Positions 15,692-25,846 are shown, numbered from the stretch's first letter. The stretch is DNA of 64,000 bases from BQJU01 sp965229635 (GCA_965229635.1 OZ245894.1:868001-932000); one strand, 5' to 3'. The notes: generated by a model from the letters alone, not told the origin. Program-made: numbers and translations.

Positions 15692-17332
15692 ATGTCTACT
15701 CATCAACAAGACCTTACCCTCGCCCCTGACCTGCAAGGTCACGGCAAAGGAACTGGGCCCAACCGGGACAAGAAACCCATTTATATCGATTTTCTTCCAC
15801 CTTGTAATAATGCCTGCCCCGCTGGGGAGAACATCCAGGCATGGCTGTCGCTGGCGTCCGTAGGTCGCTACGAGGAAGCATGGCTGAAACTGGTTGAAGA
15901 AAATCCGATGCCCGCTATTCACGGCCGGGTGTGTTATCATCCCTGTGAGAGCAGTTGCAACCGGGCCCACATCGATAGCACGGTATCTATCCATTCGGTG
16001 GAACGCTTCCTTGGAGATCTGGCGCTGAAGAATGGCTGGAAGGTACCCCTTCCGGAAAAGAAGAGTGGCAAACGCGTGATGATCGTCGGAGCGGGACCGA
16101 GTGGCTTGTCGGCGGCGTATCACCTGGCACGTTTAGGGCACGATGTTGAGATTATGGAAGCGGGACCCATTGCGGGCGGGATGATGCACTTTGGCATTCC
16201 GGCGTACCGGCTGCCCCGCGAAGAGCTCAATGCCGAGATCAGGCGCATTGAAGAGATGGGGGTGAAAATGACATTCAACCACAAGGTGACCAACCTGCTG
16301 CACGAAAAAGAAGCCGGTAATTTTGATGCTGTCTTTGTGGCTGTGGGTGCTCACCTTTCCAAAAAGATAGACATCCCTTCCCGCGATGCCGGGCAGATCA
16401 TCGATGCCCTGAGTTTCCTCAAAGGAGCTGAAGCAGGGACTGCTCCAAAGCTGGGCCGAAGGGTAGCGATCTACGGTGGTGGAAATACCGCAATGGATGC
16501 TGCTCGGGTAGCCAAACGTTTGGGCTACGAACCGCTGATCATCTACCGGCGCGACCGCGAGCACATGCCCGCTCACGATTTTGAGGCCGCTGAAGCACTA
16601 TCGGAAGGGGTTAAAATCAACTGGCTGCGGACCATCAAGGAAATTGACCACACCACCTTCAAAGTAGAGGTAATGCGCATCGAAAATGGCCGTCCGGTCG
16701 GCACCGGTGAGTTTGAAGACCTGGATGCCGACTCCCTGATTCTGGCCCTTGGGCAGGATACCGATACCGGCTTTTTGCGGGATATCCCCGGAATCGAATT
16801 TGACTACGATGGCACCGTACAGGTCGGCCTGGACATGATGACCGGCTATCCCGGCATCTTCGCCGGTGGGGATATGGTGCCCAGCGAACGCACGGTGACA
16901 GTAGCAGTAGGACATGGTAAAAAAGCCGCCCGCTACATTGACGGCTATCTACGCAATCAGCCCTACGAAAAGGGACCAAAAAATCCGATTGTCGGTTTCG
17001 AACGGCTGCATATGTGGTACAAGACCCATGCTCCAAAATCGGAACAAGCTGAGAAGGCCGTGCAGGAACGCGTAACCGATTTCACGGAAGTGGTGGCCGG
17101 ATTGACCGAAAAGGAAGCCCGCTATGAAGCGATGCGCTGCCTGTCGTGCGGCAACTGCTTTGAATGCGATGGCTGCTACGGAGCCTGTCCTGAAGATGCC
17201 ATCATCAAGCTGGGGCCGGGCAAGAAATATACTTACAATTATACGCTTTGCACCGGCTGTGCCGTGTGTTACGAGCAGTGCCCCTGCCATGCCATCGAGA
17301 TGGTGGACGAAGTGGAAAACACCAACCAATAA
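15692..17332 (+). CDS. GltD/NfnB-like NAD(P)-binding flavoprotein with C-terminal 2[4Fe-4S] ferredoxin domain
   Basis: A 546-residue protein. Residues about 30-110 carry the GltD-type N-terminal Fe-S domain (PPCNNACPAGENIQAW, GRVCYHPCESSCNRA). A flavin Rossmann fold starts near 128 (MIVGAGPSGLSAAYHLA), and a NAD(P) Rossmann fold near 265 (VAIYGGGNTAMDAARVA), closing with GIFAGGDMVPSERTV. A C-terminal extension has two ferredoxin-like clusters, CGNCFECDGCYGACP and CTGCAVCYEQCPC. Ordinary GltD lacks this extension. The protein could shuttle electrons between NAD(P)H and ferredoxin or the adjacent pyruvate:ferredoxin oxidoreductase, 48 bp downstream. No large glutamate synthase subunit is nearby, so it is not glutamate synthase. 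Confidence 0.88.
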   Translation: MSTHQQDLTLAPDLQGHGKGTGPNRDKKPIYIDFLPPCNNACPAGENIQAWLSLASVGRYEEAWLKLVEENPMPAIHGRVCYHPCESSCNRAHIDSTVSIHSVERFLGDLALKNGWKVPLPEKKSGKRVMIVGAGPSGLSAAYHLARLGHDVEIMEAGPIAGGMMHFGIPAYRLPREELNAEIRRIEEMGVKMTFNHKVTNLLHEKEAGNFDAVFVAVGAHLSKKIDIPSRDAGQIIDALSFLKGAEAGTAPKLGRRVAIYGGGNTAMDAARVAKRLGYEPLIIYRRDREHMPAHDFEAAEALSEGVKINWLRTIKEIDHTTFKVEVMRIENGRPVGTGEFEDLDADSLILALGQDTDTGFLRDIPGIEFDYDGTVQVGLDMMTGYPGIFAGGDMVPSERTVTVAVGHGKKAARYIDGYLRNQPYEKGPKNPIVGFERLHMWYKTHAPKSEQAEKAVQERVTDFTEVVAGLTEKEARYEAMRCLSCGNCFECDGCYGACPEDAIIKLGPGKKYTYNYTLCTGCAVCYEQCPCHAIEMVDEVENTNQ

Positions 17333-17380
17333 CCTTTTCGAAATCGGGATTTGTGATTTTGAAAAACAGATTTTAGGAAA

Positions 17381-20300
17381 ATGGCTAACAAGAAGAAATA
17401 CGTCACATTAGATGGAAACGAAGCGGTAGCGCATCTGGCTTTCCGCGTCAACGAAGTGTGCGCCATCTATCCCATTACCCCATCCTCACCGATGGCCGAG
17501 CACGCTGATGAATGGTCGGCAAAAGGCATGACCAACATCTGGGGCAATGTACCCGAAGTGATCGAAATGCAGAGTGAAGGTGGTGCCGCCGGAGCCGTAC
17601 ACGGTGCCCTTCAAACCGGAGCCCTGACCACCACCTTCACCGCCTCACAGGGGCTAATGTTGATGCTGCCCAATATGTACAAAATTGCGGGTGAGCTAAC
17701 GTGTAGCGTCTTCAACGTAGCTGCTCGCTCACTGGCGGCTCAGGCATTATCCATTTTTGGTGATCACAGTGATGTGATGGCGGCGCGGACCACCGGATTT
17801 GCCCTGCTGGCCTCTGCTTCGGTACAGGAAGCCCACGATATGGCCCTGATTGCGCAGGCGGCCACGCTGAAATCGCGCATTCCGTTTATCCATTTTTTTG
17901 ATGGTTTTCGCACCTCTCACGAAGTGAGCAAGGTAATCCTGCTGACCGATGAGGAAGTACGTGCCATGATCGACGATGAGGACGTGATTGCGCACCGCAA
18001 GCGCGGGCTGAACCCGGATAATCCCTTCATCCGTGGTACGGCACAAAACCCCGATGTGTATTTCCAGGGACGGGAAACGGTCAATCCTTATTATGTAAAA
18101 ACACCGGGTATTGTCCAGGAAGTGATGGATCGCTTTGGCCAACTGACCGGTCGGCATTACCACCTGTTTGATTGCTACGGTGCTCCCGATGCCACACGCG
18201 TGATTGTCCTGATGGGCTCCGGTGCACAAACGGCGATTGAAACAGCGAAAGAGCTGAGTGAGCAGGGAGAAAAAGTCGGTGTCATTCAGGTGCGGTTGTA
18301 CCGGCCATTTGCGGAAGCCGCCTTCCTGGAGGCATTGCCGAAGACGGTAGAAAAAATCGCCGTGCTCGACCGCACTAAAGAACCGGGTGCGATGGGTGAG
18401 CCCATGTACCAGGATTTGGTGAGTACCCTTTCGGAAGCTTATCAACAGAAAAAAATAAAGAGATGGATCACCGTAGTAGGCGGCCGGTACGGACTTTCGT
18501 CCAAAGAATTTACGCCGGGCATGGTGAAGGGTATTTTTGACGAATTGAAAAAAGAGGCGCCAAAAAACCATTTTACCGTTGGTATCAATGATGATGTAAC
18601 CTACACCAGCCTCGATTATGACGCGGAATGGGAAATTGAAGATCCGGGCATGACGCAGGCTTTATTTTTTGGCCTTGGTGCCGACGGTACGGTGGGAGCT
18701 AATAAAAACAGCATCAAGATTATCGGTGAAAATACCGACCTCTACGCACAGGGATATTTTGTGTATGATTCTAAAAAATCGGGCGCGCAGACTGTTTCAC
18801 ACCTTCGCTTCGGCAAGAATCCGATCAACGCGCCCTACCTGATTAAGAAGGCCGATTTTGTGGCCTGTCACAAATACAATTTTATCCACAAAACGGAAAT
18901 GCTATCGCGTGCCAAGGACGGGGCAACCTTCCTGCTCAACAGTCCATACGGCCCTAAAGAAGTGTGGGATCAATTGCCACGTGAAGTGCAGAAAGCCATT
19001 GTAGATAAACAACTGAAATTCCACATTATAGATGCTTCCAAAGTGGCGCTGGAGTCGGGGATGGGCAATCGCATTAACACTATTATGCAGACTTGTTTCT
19101 TTGCCTTATCCGGCGTTTTACCACGTGAGGAAGCCATTGCCAGCATTAAGAAAGCCATTGAAAAAACCTACTTCAAAAAGGGCCCTTCCGTTATCGAGAA
19201 GAACTTCCAGGCGGTGGATGCCACCCTCGCTCATTTGCACGAAGTGAAGGTGCCCGAAACGGTCAATAGCAACCAGCACATGATCGACCTGATTCCGGAA
19301 AATGCACCGACTTTTGTCAAAGAAGTCACCGGAGTGATGATGAACGGACAGGGCGATGAATTGCCGGTCAGTATGCTGCCCGATGATGGTACTTATCCAA
19401 GTGGTACGACCAAGTGGGAAAAGCGTAACGTCTCGGATGTTGTGCCGGTTTGGGAACCGGATATTTGTATCCAGTGTGGTAATTGCAGCTTCGTTTGTCC
19501 ACACAGTGTGATCCGAGCGAAATTTTTCCACGAGGATTACCTCAAGCCCGCTCCCGAAGGATTTAAATCTGCGCCGATCAACGCGAAGGGTTTTCCCGAT
19601 ACGCAATACACTTTGCAGGTGTATCTGGAAGATTGTACAGGCTGTAACCTGTGCGTTGAAGCCTGCCCGGTAACCGATTTGACCGACCGAAAGAAGAAGG
19701 CCATCAATATGCAGGAGAAAGTGCCATTGATGGAACAGGAACGGGAAAATATTGACTATTTTGAAGTCATTCCGTTCAACAACCGTTCAAAAATTGACTT
19801 TTCCCTGGTGCGCGGGGCACAATTTTTACAGCCATTATTTGAATTCTCAGGTGCCTGTGCTGGTTGTGGAGAAACGCCTTACGTACGGCTGCTTTCCCAG
19901 CTCTTTGGTGATCGATTGATTGTGGCCAATGCAACGGGCTGTTCTTCCATCTATGGAGGTAACCTGCCCACTACACCCTGGACCACGAACAAAGAAGGTC
20001 GCGGCCCGGCCTGGTCCAACTCACTCTTTGAGGACAATGCCGAATTTGGCCTGGGGATGCGCGTGACGATGGACAAACACGATGCCATGGCCAGAGACCT
20101 GCTGCAAGACTTGCGCTCAGAACTGGATGAGGCCCTGGTGGATGCCATTCTGGACTGCCCGATGGAAGTGGAATCACAGCTACAGGAACAGCGATTGCGC
20201 GTAGGGCAATTGAAGACACAGTTATTAAAAATGGATTCGGCGAAAGCCAAAAACCTGCTGTCCATTGCGGACGGCCTGGTACGGCGAAGCGTATGGCTGG

Positions 20301-20953
20301 TGGGTGGTGACGGCTGGGCTTACGACATCGGTTCCTCCGGTGTGGATCACGCTCTGGCCAGCGGTAAAAACATCAATATTCTGGTGCTGGATACCGAGGT
20401 GTATTCCAATACCGGTGGCCAATCATCCAAGGCTACGCCAACGGCGGCTACGGCCAAATTTGCGGCAGCCGGCAAACGAGTAGGCAAGAAGGATCTGGCC
20501 ATGCAAGCCATATCCTACGGTAATGTCTACGTTGCTCAGGTAGCCATGGGGGCCAATCCGCAGCAAACCCTACTGGCGATGCGCGAAGCCGAAGCCTTCC
20601 CCGGACCGTCCCTGGTATTGGCCTACAGCCATTGTATTGCCCACGGCATCAATATGGAGAAAGGAATGGATCAGCAGAAGCTGGCAGTCAATTCCGGCTA
20701 CTGGCCACTGATTCGATACAATCCGACATTGCGCCAGGCAGGACAAAACCCGTTTGTACTTGATTCGCCAAGGCCAACCATCAAGCTGAAGGACTATGCG
20801 TACAATGAATTGCGCTACCGCATCCTGACACGTACCAACCCGGAAGAAGCCGAACGACTGATGACGCTGGCTCAGGAAATTGTTAACCTGCGCTGGCAAT
20901 CTTACGAAGATATGTCGACCTGGAAACCAAGTGATTTTCAACCCGTAGCCTAA
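17381..20953 (+). CDS. nifJ: Pyruvate:ferredoxin (flavodoxin) oxidoreductase, single-chain
   Basis: A 1190-residue enzyme converting pyruvate and CoA to acetyl-CoA and CO2 with reduction of ferredoxin or flavodoxin. The single-chain order is complete. The N-terminal domain has YPITPSSPMAEHADEW and ASQGLMLM. The middle domain follows the fused gamma-type region. Two [4Fe-4S] motifs, CIQCGNCSFVCP (about 700) and CTGCNLCVEACP (about 755), form the ferredoxin domain. CAGCGETPYVRLL (about 827) and the TPP-binding GDGWAYDIGSSG-VLDTEVYSNTGGQ segment (about 975-1015) complete the active site. Length matches NifJ of cyanobacteria and enterics. It sits between a GltD-like flavoprotein and a DHOD-like gene. 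Such enzymes are usually oxygen-labile, implying microaerobic use. Confidence 0.96.
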   Translation: MANKKKYVTLDGNEAVAHLAFRVNEVCAIYPITPSSPMAEHADEWSAKGMTNIWGNVPEVIEMQSEGGAAGAVHGALQTGALTTTFTASQGLMLMLPNMYKIAGELTCSVFNVAARSLAAQALSIFGDHSDVMAARTTGFALLASASVQEAHDMALIAQAATLKSRIPFIHFFDGFRTSHEVSKVILLTDEEVRAMIDDEDVIAHRKRGLNPDNPFIRGTAQNPDVYFQGRETVNPYYVKTPGIVQEVMDRFGQLTGRHYHLFDCYGAPDATRVIVLMGSGAQTAIETAKELSEQGEKVGVIQVRLYRPFAEAAFLEALPKTVEKIAVLDRTKEPGAMGEPMYQDLVSTLSEAYQQKKIKRWITVVGGRYGLSSKEFTPGMVKGIFDELKKEAPKNHFTVGINDDVTYTSLDYDAEWEIEDPGMTQALFFGLGADGTVGANKNSIKIIGENTDLYAQGYFVYDSKKSGAQTVSHLRFGKNPINAPYLIKKADFVACHKYNFIHKTEMLSRAKDGATFLLNSPYGPKEVWDQLPREVQKAIVDKQLKFHIIDASKVALESGMGNRINTIMQTCFFALSGVLPREEAIASIKKAIEKTYFKKGPSVIEKNFQAVDATLAHLHEVKVPETVNSNQHMIDLIPENAPTFVKEVTGVMMNGQGDELPVSMLPDDGTYPSGTTKWEKRNVSDVVPVWEPDICIQCGNCSFVCPHSVIRAKFFHEDYLKPAPEGFKSAPINAKGFPDTQYTLQVYLEDCTGCNLCVEACPVTDLTDRKKKAINMQEKVPLMEQERENIDYFEVIPFNNRSKIDFSLVRGAQFLQPLFEFSGACAGCGETPYVRLLSQLFGDRLIVANATGCSSIYGGNLPTTPWTTNKEGRGPAWSNSLFEDNAEFGLGMRVTMDKHDAMARDLLQDLRSELDEALVDAILDCPMEVESQLQEQRLRVGQLKTQLLKMDSAKAKNLLSIADGLVRRSVWLVGGDGWAYDIGSSGVDHALASGKNINILVLDTEVYSNTGGQSSKATPTAATAKFAAAGKRVGKKDLAMQAISYGNVYVAQVAMGANPQQTLLAMREAEAFPGPSLVLAYSHCIAHGINMEKGMDQQKLAVNSGYWPLIRYNPTLRQAGQNPFVLDSPRPTIKLKDYAYNELRYRILTRTNPEEAERLMTLAQEIVNLRWQSYEDMSTWKPSDFQPVA

Positions 20954-20963
20954 AAAACGAGCC

Positions 20964-21950
20964 ATGAATTTACAAACCAACTATATGGGCCTTCGCCTGA
21001 AATCACCGCTGGTGGTTTCTGCCTGCTCCCTTTCCGAAAAGGTGGGAAACATTGTCAAAATGGAAGATATGGGCGCCGGTGCCGTGGTGCTGTTTTCCCT
21101 GTTTGAAGAACAGATCAGAAAGGAGAATGCCGTGTACGACAACATCTTTGCGTCGACTTCCAATGTCTTTCCCGAAGCCACCACCTACTTTCCCGACATG
21201 GACGACTACCGCCTGGGTACTGAGAAGTACCTGGAGCTAATTCGCAGCGCAAAGGAGCGGGTCGATATGCCGGTGATTGCGAGCCTAAATGGTATCACCG
21301 ACGAGGGCTGGATCGACTACTCCCGCCAGATGGAACAGGCAGGAGCCGATGGTTTGGAAATCAACGTATATTACATTCCCGGCGACCTGCAACTATCCGG
21401 TGAAGCCGTAGAAAAAAGGTACACCGACATTGTGCGCCGGGTGAAAAACACCGTGCATATTCCCGTAGCTGTGAAGCTCAACCCTTACTTCTCCTCAATG
21501 GGTAATATGGCGTTGAAATTACAGGATGCCGGAGCGGATGCCCTGGTCTTATTCAACCGTTTTTACCAGCCCGATTTTGATATCCAGACGTTGAAGGTGC
21601 TGTCTAATCTGGAGTTGAGTACCGCTAATGAAATTCGCCTGCCGTTGCTGTGGATTTCTCTCCTTTACGGAAAAATAACGCCGTCACTGGCCGCTACTAC
21701 GGGAGTGCAAAGCGCAGTGGAAGTGATCAAATACCTGTTGGCTGGGGCCAATGTATCGATGACCGCTTCTGCTCTGTACAAACACGGCATCGAATACCTG
21801 CGGGTGATGCGCAAAGACCTGATCACCTGGATGCAGGACATGACCTTCAGCGATGTGGAGAGCTTCCGCGGTGCCATGAGTCAGCAAAATGTGGAAGATC
21901 CTACGGCTTTTGAGCGGGCGAATTATATTAAGATATTGGGGCACGCGTAA
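20964..21950 (+). CDS. Dihydroorotate dehydrogenase-like FMN protein
   Basis: A 328-residue TIM-barrel flavoprotein related to PyrD. It opens NLQTNYMGLRLKSPLVVSACSLSEKVGNI, has MPVIASLNGITDEGW (about 95), GADGLEINVYYIPG (about 130) and VAVKLNPYFSSM (about 165), and ends with a GVQSAVEVIKYLLAGAN phosphate-binding region. True dihydroorotate dehydrogenases have NxSCPN where this has NVYYIP, so orotate synthesis is unlikely. Genes of this type recur beside nifJ in cyanobacteria and Bacteroidota. The 10-bp gap to nifJ implies cotranscription. The substrate is unknown; a redox partner role is inference. Confidence 0.85.
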   Translation: MNLQTNYMGLRLKSPLVVSACSLSEKVGNIVKMEDMGAGAVVLFSLFEEQIRKENAVYDNIFASTSNVFPEATTYFPDMDDYRLGTEKYLELIRSAKERVDMPVIASLNGITDEGWIDYSRQMEQAGADGLEINVYYIPGDLQLSGEAVEKRYTDIVRRVKNTVHIPVAVKLNPYFSSMGNMALKLQDAGADALVLFNRFYQPDFDIQTLKVLSNLELSTANEIRLPLLWISLLYGKITPSLAATTGVQSAVEVIKYLLAGANVSMTASALYKHGIEYLRVMRKDLITWMQDMTFSDVESFRGAMSQQNVEDPTAFERANYIKILGHA

Positions 21951-21954
21951 TCCC

Positions 21955-24756
21955 CTACCGCACCACCATCACCTTCTCCGTCAATGCCTGATGATTTGTC
22001 CGCAGATGAATCAGGTAGAAGCCACTTTCCAGACGGCTGGCATCAAAGTTGACGCGATGACTACCTGCTTCTTGCTGTGCCATCTCCACTAGATTAATCA
22101 CCGGCTTACCGGTCACATCAAAGACCGTGAGTTGTACCCTTTCGGGAATGTCGAGGTGGTACTCAATGGTAGCCTGGTGCGACATCGGTGAAGGGTAGCA
22201 TTTTAGGGTAGTGCCTGAAATTTGCTCCGGCTCATTTTCGGCCAATAGCTTATCGTTTGGCTCTTTTTCTCGTGGACTTGGGGCCGGGGTACAACCCAGG
22301 ATCAGGGCCCAGAATTCGCTGCCCGCTTCCGCGGAAAAGCCAGGCGTCATTTCCACATAATTGCCGGCTTGATAGATGACTCGATCACCGGATTGGATGG
22401 TGCCGTTAGAGGTAATGTATTCCGAAGCAACATAGATGCCCGGACTCACCACCCCGGAAATATCCAGGAATTCCGGACAGGCAGACAGCATGGTGAAGTA
22501 ATCGGTAGTATACATGCCACGGCCGTGGGTAGCGGCAGCAACCAGATAATCTGAGGTGCGGTATTCGAGCATATCCACCCGTACATTGGCCAAGCCAAAG
22601 TTATTTGTTGGATACCAGGTAGTGCTGTTGCCATCCAGGTTGCCGGTAGACCATACACCGAGTTCGGTAGCGACCAGTGCCTCATCGGGGTCCAGGGGAT
22701 TAAACATGATCCAGCGGATGGGCATATCGGGTAGATCACCCTCTATGCTGGTCCAGGTGGTGCCGGTGTCCGTTGATTCCCAAACGCTGTTGACACCATA
22801 ATTACTGTAGGTAATCACCAGGTGGGTATCATCGCCAACTTCCACATCAATGGAGGAAACATAACCGTTGACCGGCCCGTTGAGATCGGTGACGCTAATG
22901 GCGCCGTTTTGATCGGCATCATCTACCATAAAGACCTTACCGTTGGTCATGCCCATAAATACCCGATTGCTGGTATTGGGCGAAACCTTCATGGCGCTGA
23001 CCAATCCTTTGCCAAGTATTGGCGCAAATTCGGAAGTCATGGTATTGGCTCCGCCTACGTCCGTCACCCGGATAAAGCTGGAGATAGTATCGGAAACGTA
23101 GAGGATGTTTTCGGTATCGTCGTAGTCTCCGGGAGTAATAAACAACCGTTTAGTATCACCCGGAACGATATTGCTAAATGAACCGCCTGCATCTGTTGAT
23201 AGATTAAAAGAGCCATCCTGGGTAGACCCCACCTGAATATCCGGATTGTCCTGATCAATAAAGGCCCAACCACCATCGCAGCAGCAGAGTACGCAGGTAG
23301 TCGTACTCAATCCCGGATTGGTAAACTTGGGTGTGGCATTATCCTGGGTGCCGCCCAGCATATAATTGGAGCCCGCATCGGGGTGCACGGCTACGGCGTA
23401 GAACTGGGTGACATTGTAACCGGAATTTTTATCAGAAATGGAGGGACTACCATCCGAACCGTTACTAGATTTGTAAACACCACCATCATTGCCAAAGATG
23501 ATTTCATCGGAACTGCCGGGTTCGTATACTATGGCGTGATGATCGGGGTGAATGCCACCTACATTGGTCCACGTTGAACCACCATCGGCGGATACATTCA
23601 TGCCCACGGCACCACACCAAACCCGCTCTTCATCATTGGGATCAACCGCCAGAATCTGATTGTACCAGGTTTGACCACCAAAACCGGGGTCCATCACGCG
23701 GTTGGACCAGCTGGTACCGCCATTGGTGGTGCGCCAGATGCCGAGCACCTGGTCTTTATTGGCGGTGGTGGTATCCTGAAACATGATATAAACGTAATTG
23801 CTGTTATTGGGCGCACAAGCGAGCTCCGAGCGCCCGTAATTCATGCCGGGCAAGCCGGTATTGACGGGGGTCCAGCTGTCGCCATTATCTGTTGATTTAT
23901 ATACACCGATGGCCCAGAAAGAGGCGTAGAGATCTCCGTTGGCGGCAATTTCAATGTCATTGGCGGATTCATGTGGCGTGCCGACTCCCGGGCTGACACC
24001 AACACCGATCCCGAGCACTTTTGGCCAGCTAAGTCCGCCATCTTCTGAGCGGCGTACGCCACCCTGCGGGGTGCAAATGAAGACCGTACCATCAGCAGCA
24101 ATGACCAACTTGCGGGTAGAGCGGAAAATCCCTCCGGTAGCTGCGGGCAACAAATCCCAGTTATTCCCGCCATCAACTGTTTTCCAGATGCCGATGCCCA
24201 GCACACCATCAATGTTGCCCCAGCCTTCGCCGGTGGCAAAGTACATAATGTTGGGATCGCTGGGGTCTTGGGCCATCGCCGAAATGGCCAGGTTGTCAAA
24301 CAGGTCATTGATTTTGGTCCATACCGGATTGGCGACATCGATATTGGTGGTTTTCCACAATCCTCCGGACACACTGCCGGCCCAAACGGTACTTCCATCC
24401 GGATCATTGGCATCGATGACGATGGCTCGGGTGCGCCCGCCCACATTGGTAGGCCCCCGCTCTTCCCAATAAATGGGCAGGGCATCCGAGGCTTTTTCAG
24501 CTCTTTTCTGCTCGGCCAGCTGAAAGGCTGCCAGCAGTCGTTCCTTCGGTACTTCACCGGTTTTGGGTACTCTGGTCATTAAATATTCCTGCTCAAAACG
24601 GCGCTGAATGCGTTCCAGTTTTGGTGCTTTTTTATTTTCGTGTTTTTCGTATTGTTCCTGGATATTTGGAGTGGAAGTGGTCGTCTCTTTAGGAGAACTC
24701 AATACCACGGCAAGCAGCACACTGAGTGCGATCGAGATCGTGTAAAATGTCTTCAT
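21955..24756 (-). CDS. T9SS-exported sortilin/BNR-repeat propeller protein
   Basis: A 933-residue secreted protein starting MKTFYTISIALSVLLAVVLSS; the ATG at 24756 is preferred over an upstream one because it begins the signal peptide. Many Asp-box/BNR motifs (GSVSGGLWKTTN, GIWKTVDGGNNWDLL, GVRRSEDGGLSW, GVYKSTDNGDSWTPV) indicate two VPS10/sortilin-like beta-propellers (about 60-750). A beta-stack segment (SGVVSPGIYVASEYIT...GFSAEAGSEF, about 770-840) precedes the C-terminal T9SS sorting domain (CYPSPMSHQATIEYHL...KVMVVR). Such proteins are often annotated as glycosyl hydrolases, but no catalytic residues can be assigned. It ends 4 bp from the convergent DHOD-like gene. Confidence 0.9.
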   Translation of the reverse strand: MKTFYTISIALSVLLAVVLSSPKETTTSTPNIQEQYEKHENKKAPKLERIQRRFEQEYLMTRVPKTGEVPKERLLAAFQLAEQKRAEKASDALPIYWEERGPTNVGGRTRAIVIDANDPDGSTVWAGSVSGGLWKTTNIDVANPVWTKINDLFDNLAISAMAQDPSDPNIMYFATGEGWGNIDGVLGIGIWKTVDGGNNWDLLPAATGGIFRSTRKLVIAADGTVFICTPQGGVRRSEDGGLSWPKVLGIGVGVSPGVGTPHESANDIEIAANGDLYASFWAIGVYKSTDNGDSWTPVNTGLPGMNYGRSELACAPNNSNYVYIMFQDTTTANKDQVLGIWRTTNGGTSWSNRVMDPGFGGQTWYNQILAVDPNDEERVWCGAVGMNVSADGGSTWTNVGGIHPDHHAIVYEPGSSDEIIFGNDGGVYKSSNGSDGSPSISDKNSGYNVTQFYAVAVHPDAGSNYMLGGTQDNATPKFTNPGLSTTTCVLCCCDGGWAFIDQDNPDIQVGSTQDGSFNLSTDAGGSFSNIVPGDTKRLFITPGDYDDTENILYVSDTISSFIRVTDVGGANTMTSEFAPILGKGLVSAMKVSPNTSNRVFMGMTNGKVFMVDDADQNGAISVTDLNGPVNGYVSSIDVEVGDDTHLVITYSNYGVNSVWESTDTGTTWTSIEGDLPDMPIRWIMFNPLDPDEALVATELGVWSTGNLDGNSTTWYPTNNFGLANVRVDMLEYRTSDYLVAAATHGRGMYTTDYFTMLSACPEFLDISGVVSPGIYVASEYITSNGTIQSGDRVIYQAGNYVEMTPGFSAEAGSEFWALILGCTPAPSPREKEPNDKLLAENEPEQISGTTLKCYPSPMSHQATIEYHLDIPERVQLTVFDVTGKPVINLVEMAQQEAGSHRVNFDASRLESGFYLIHLRTNHQALTEKVMVVR

Positions 24757-24832
24757 TTTGGATAGTTTTTTGGTAAGTTTTCTCACCAATCTATCCAGTG
24801 AAGAAGTAAGTTGTTACAGAAAGGAATAATTT

Positions 24833-25846
24833 TTAACCAGCAAAGGCTGATTCGATCTCCTGGCTATTGTCGCCTTTTTGCAGGATATAGCTGAAGCCTT
24901 CCACAATGGAGTAGGCACCGTATTCTCCGCGCTTGTTAAGTGCCAGGTAGCCGACCTGAAAATCAGGTGTCAGCTGATCTTTGTATTTTTTGATGATGCG
25001 GTTCACGGCTTCTTCGCAAGCTTGCTGAGGCGACATGCCCTGTCGCATCAGTTCCACTACCAGGAAGGAACCCAAGGTTTTCATTACCATTTCGCCTACA
25101 CCGGTGGCACAGGCGCCGCCTACTTCATCATCAACGTAAAGCCCGGCACCGATGATGGGGGAGTCACCTACCCGGCCATGCAGCTTATAGGCCATACCGC
25201 TGGTGGTACAAGCTCCCGAGATATGTCCCTGCTGATCGATGGCCAGCATACCGATGGTATCGTGGCGTTCGATGTTGGCTTTGGGTTGGTAATGAGCTTC
25301 TTTTTTCCATTCCTCCCATTCCTTACGCGAGGGTTCAGTGAGCAGGTCTTCCTCTTCAAATCCGTGCTCAAGCGCGAACTGTAGGGCCCCTTCTCCGGCG
25401 AGCATCACGTGTGGTGTTTCTTCCATCACCTTCCGTGCGACGGAGATGGGGTGTTTGATGTTTTGTAAAAAACAAACCGAGCCGGCATTCCCTTTTTCGT
25501 CCATAATGCAGGCATCCAGTGTTACAAATCCGTCCCGATCGGGGCGGCCGCCGTACCCTACCGAGCGGTCTTTGGGGTCCGCTTCGGTGACCATTACACC
25601 AGCCTCTACGGCATCCAATGCACTTCCTCCCGCCTGGATCACTTCCATGGCTTTGGCTACAGCCTCTTCATTGGTCCAGGTAGCAATGACAGTGGGCAAT
25701 ACTGGTGGAATACCCATTGCTTCACCGGATGGCTCAGTGTCGCTTACGGAATCAGAAGTTTCAGAAGAATTACAGGAGGTTAGTCCGGAGCCCAGGGCAA
25801 AAGAAGCCAAAAAAGAATGGCGAAAGAAATTGCGGCGAGAAAACAT
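24833..25846 (-). CDS. N4-(beta-N-acetylglucosaminyl)-L-asparaginase (Ntn-hydrolase), Tat-type lipoprotein
   Basis: A 337-residue enzyme of the aspartylglucosaminidase family, which splits the GlcNAc-Asn bond of glycoasparagines after autocleavage. The conserved site ERHDTIGMLAID places the N-terminal nucleophile at Thr197. Other family signatures are GGSALDAVEAGVMVTE, VGYGGRPDRDG and GACATGVGEMVMK. The N-terminus SRRNFFRHSFLASFALGSGLTSC combines a twin-arginine motif with a lipobox Cys25, so it is probably exported folded and lipid-anchored. It lies 76 bp upstream of the large propeller gene on the same strand, a likely operon. Family members may also act as isoaspartyl peptidases. Confidence 0.9.
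   Translation of the reverse strand: MFSRRNFFRHSFLASFALGSGLTSCNSSETSDSVSDTEPSGEAMGIPPVLPTVIATWTNEEAVAKAMEVIQAGGSALDAVEAGVMVTEADPKDRSVGYGGRPDRDGFVTLDACIMDEKGNAGSVCFLQNIKHPISVARKVMEETPHVMLAGEGALQFALEHGFEEEDLLTEPSRKEWEEWKKEAHYQPKANIERHDTIGMLAIDQQGHISGACTTSGMAYKLHGRVGDSPIIGAGLYVDDEVGGACATGVGEMVMKTLGSFLVVELMRQGMSPQQACEEAVNRIIKKYKDQLTPDFQVGYLALNKRGEYGAYSIVEGFSYILQKGDNSQEIESAFAG

Noticed and set aside
15692..17332. Glutamate synthase small subunit
   Set aside because: No large subunit nearby, and an extra ferredoxin domain plus PFOR context point elsewhere.
20964..21950. Pyrimidine biosynthesis dihydroorotate dehydrogenase
   Set aside because: The orotate-site NxSCPN motif is replaced, and the gene is tied to nifJ.
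23841..24557. 238-residue minus-strand frame overlapping the propeller gene
   Set aside because: Same-strand alternative frame of the BNR-repeat gene; Pro/Ser/Trp-rich shadow composition.
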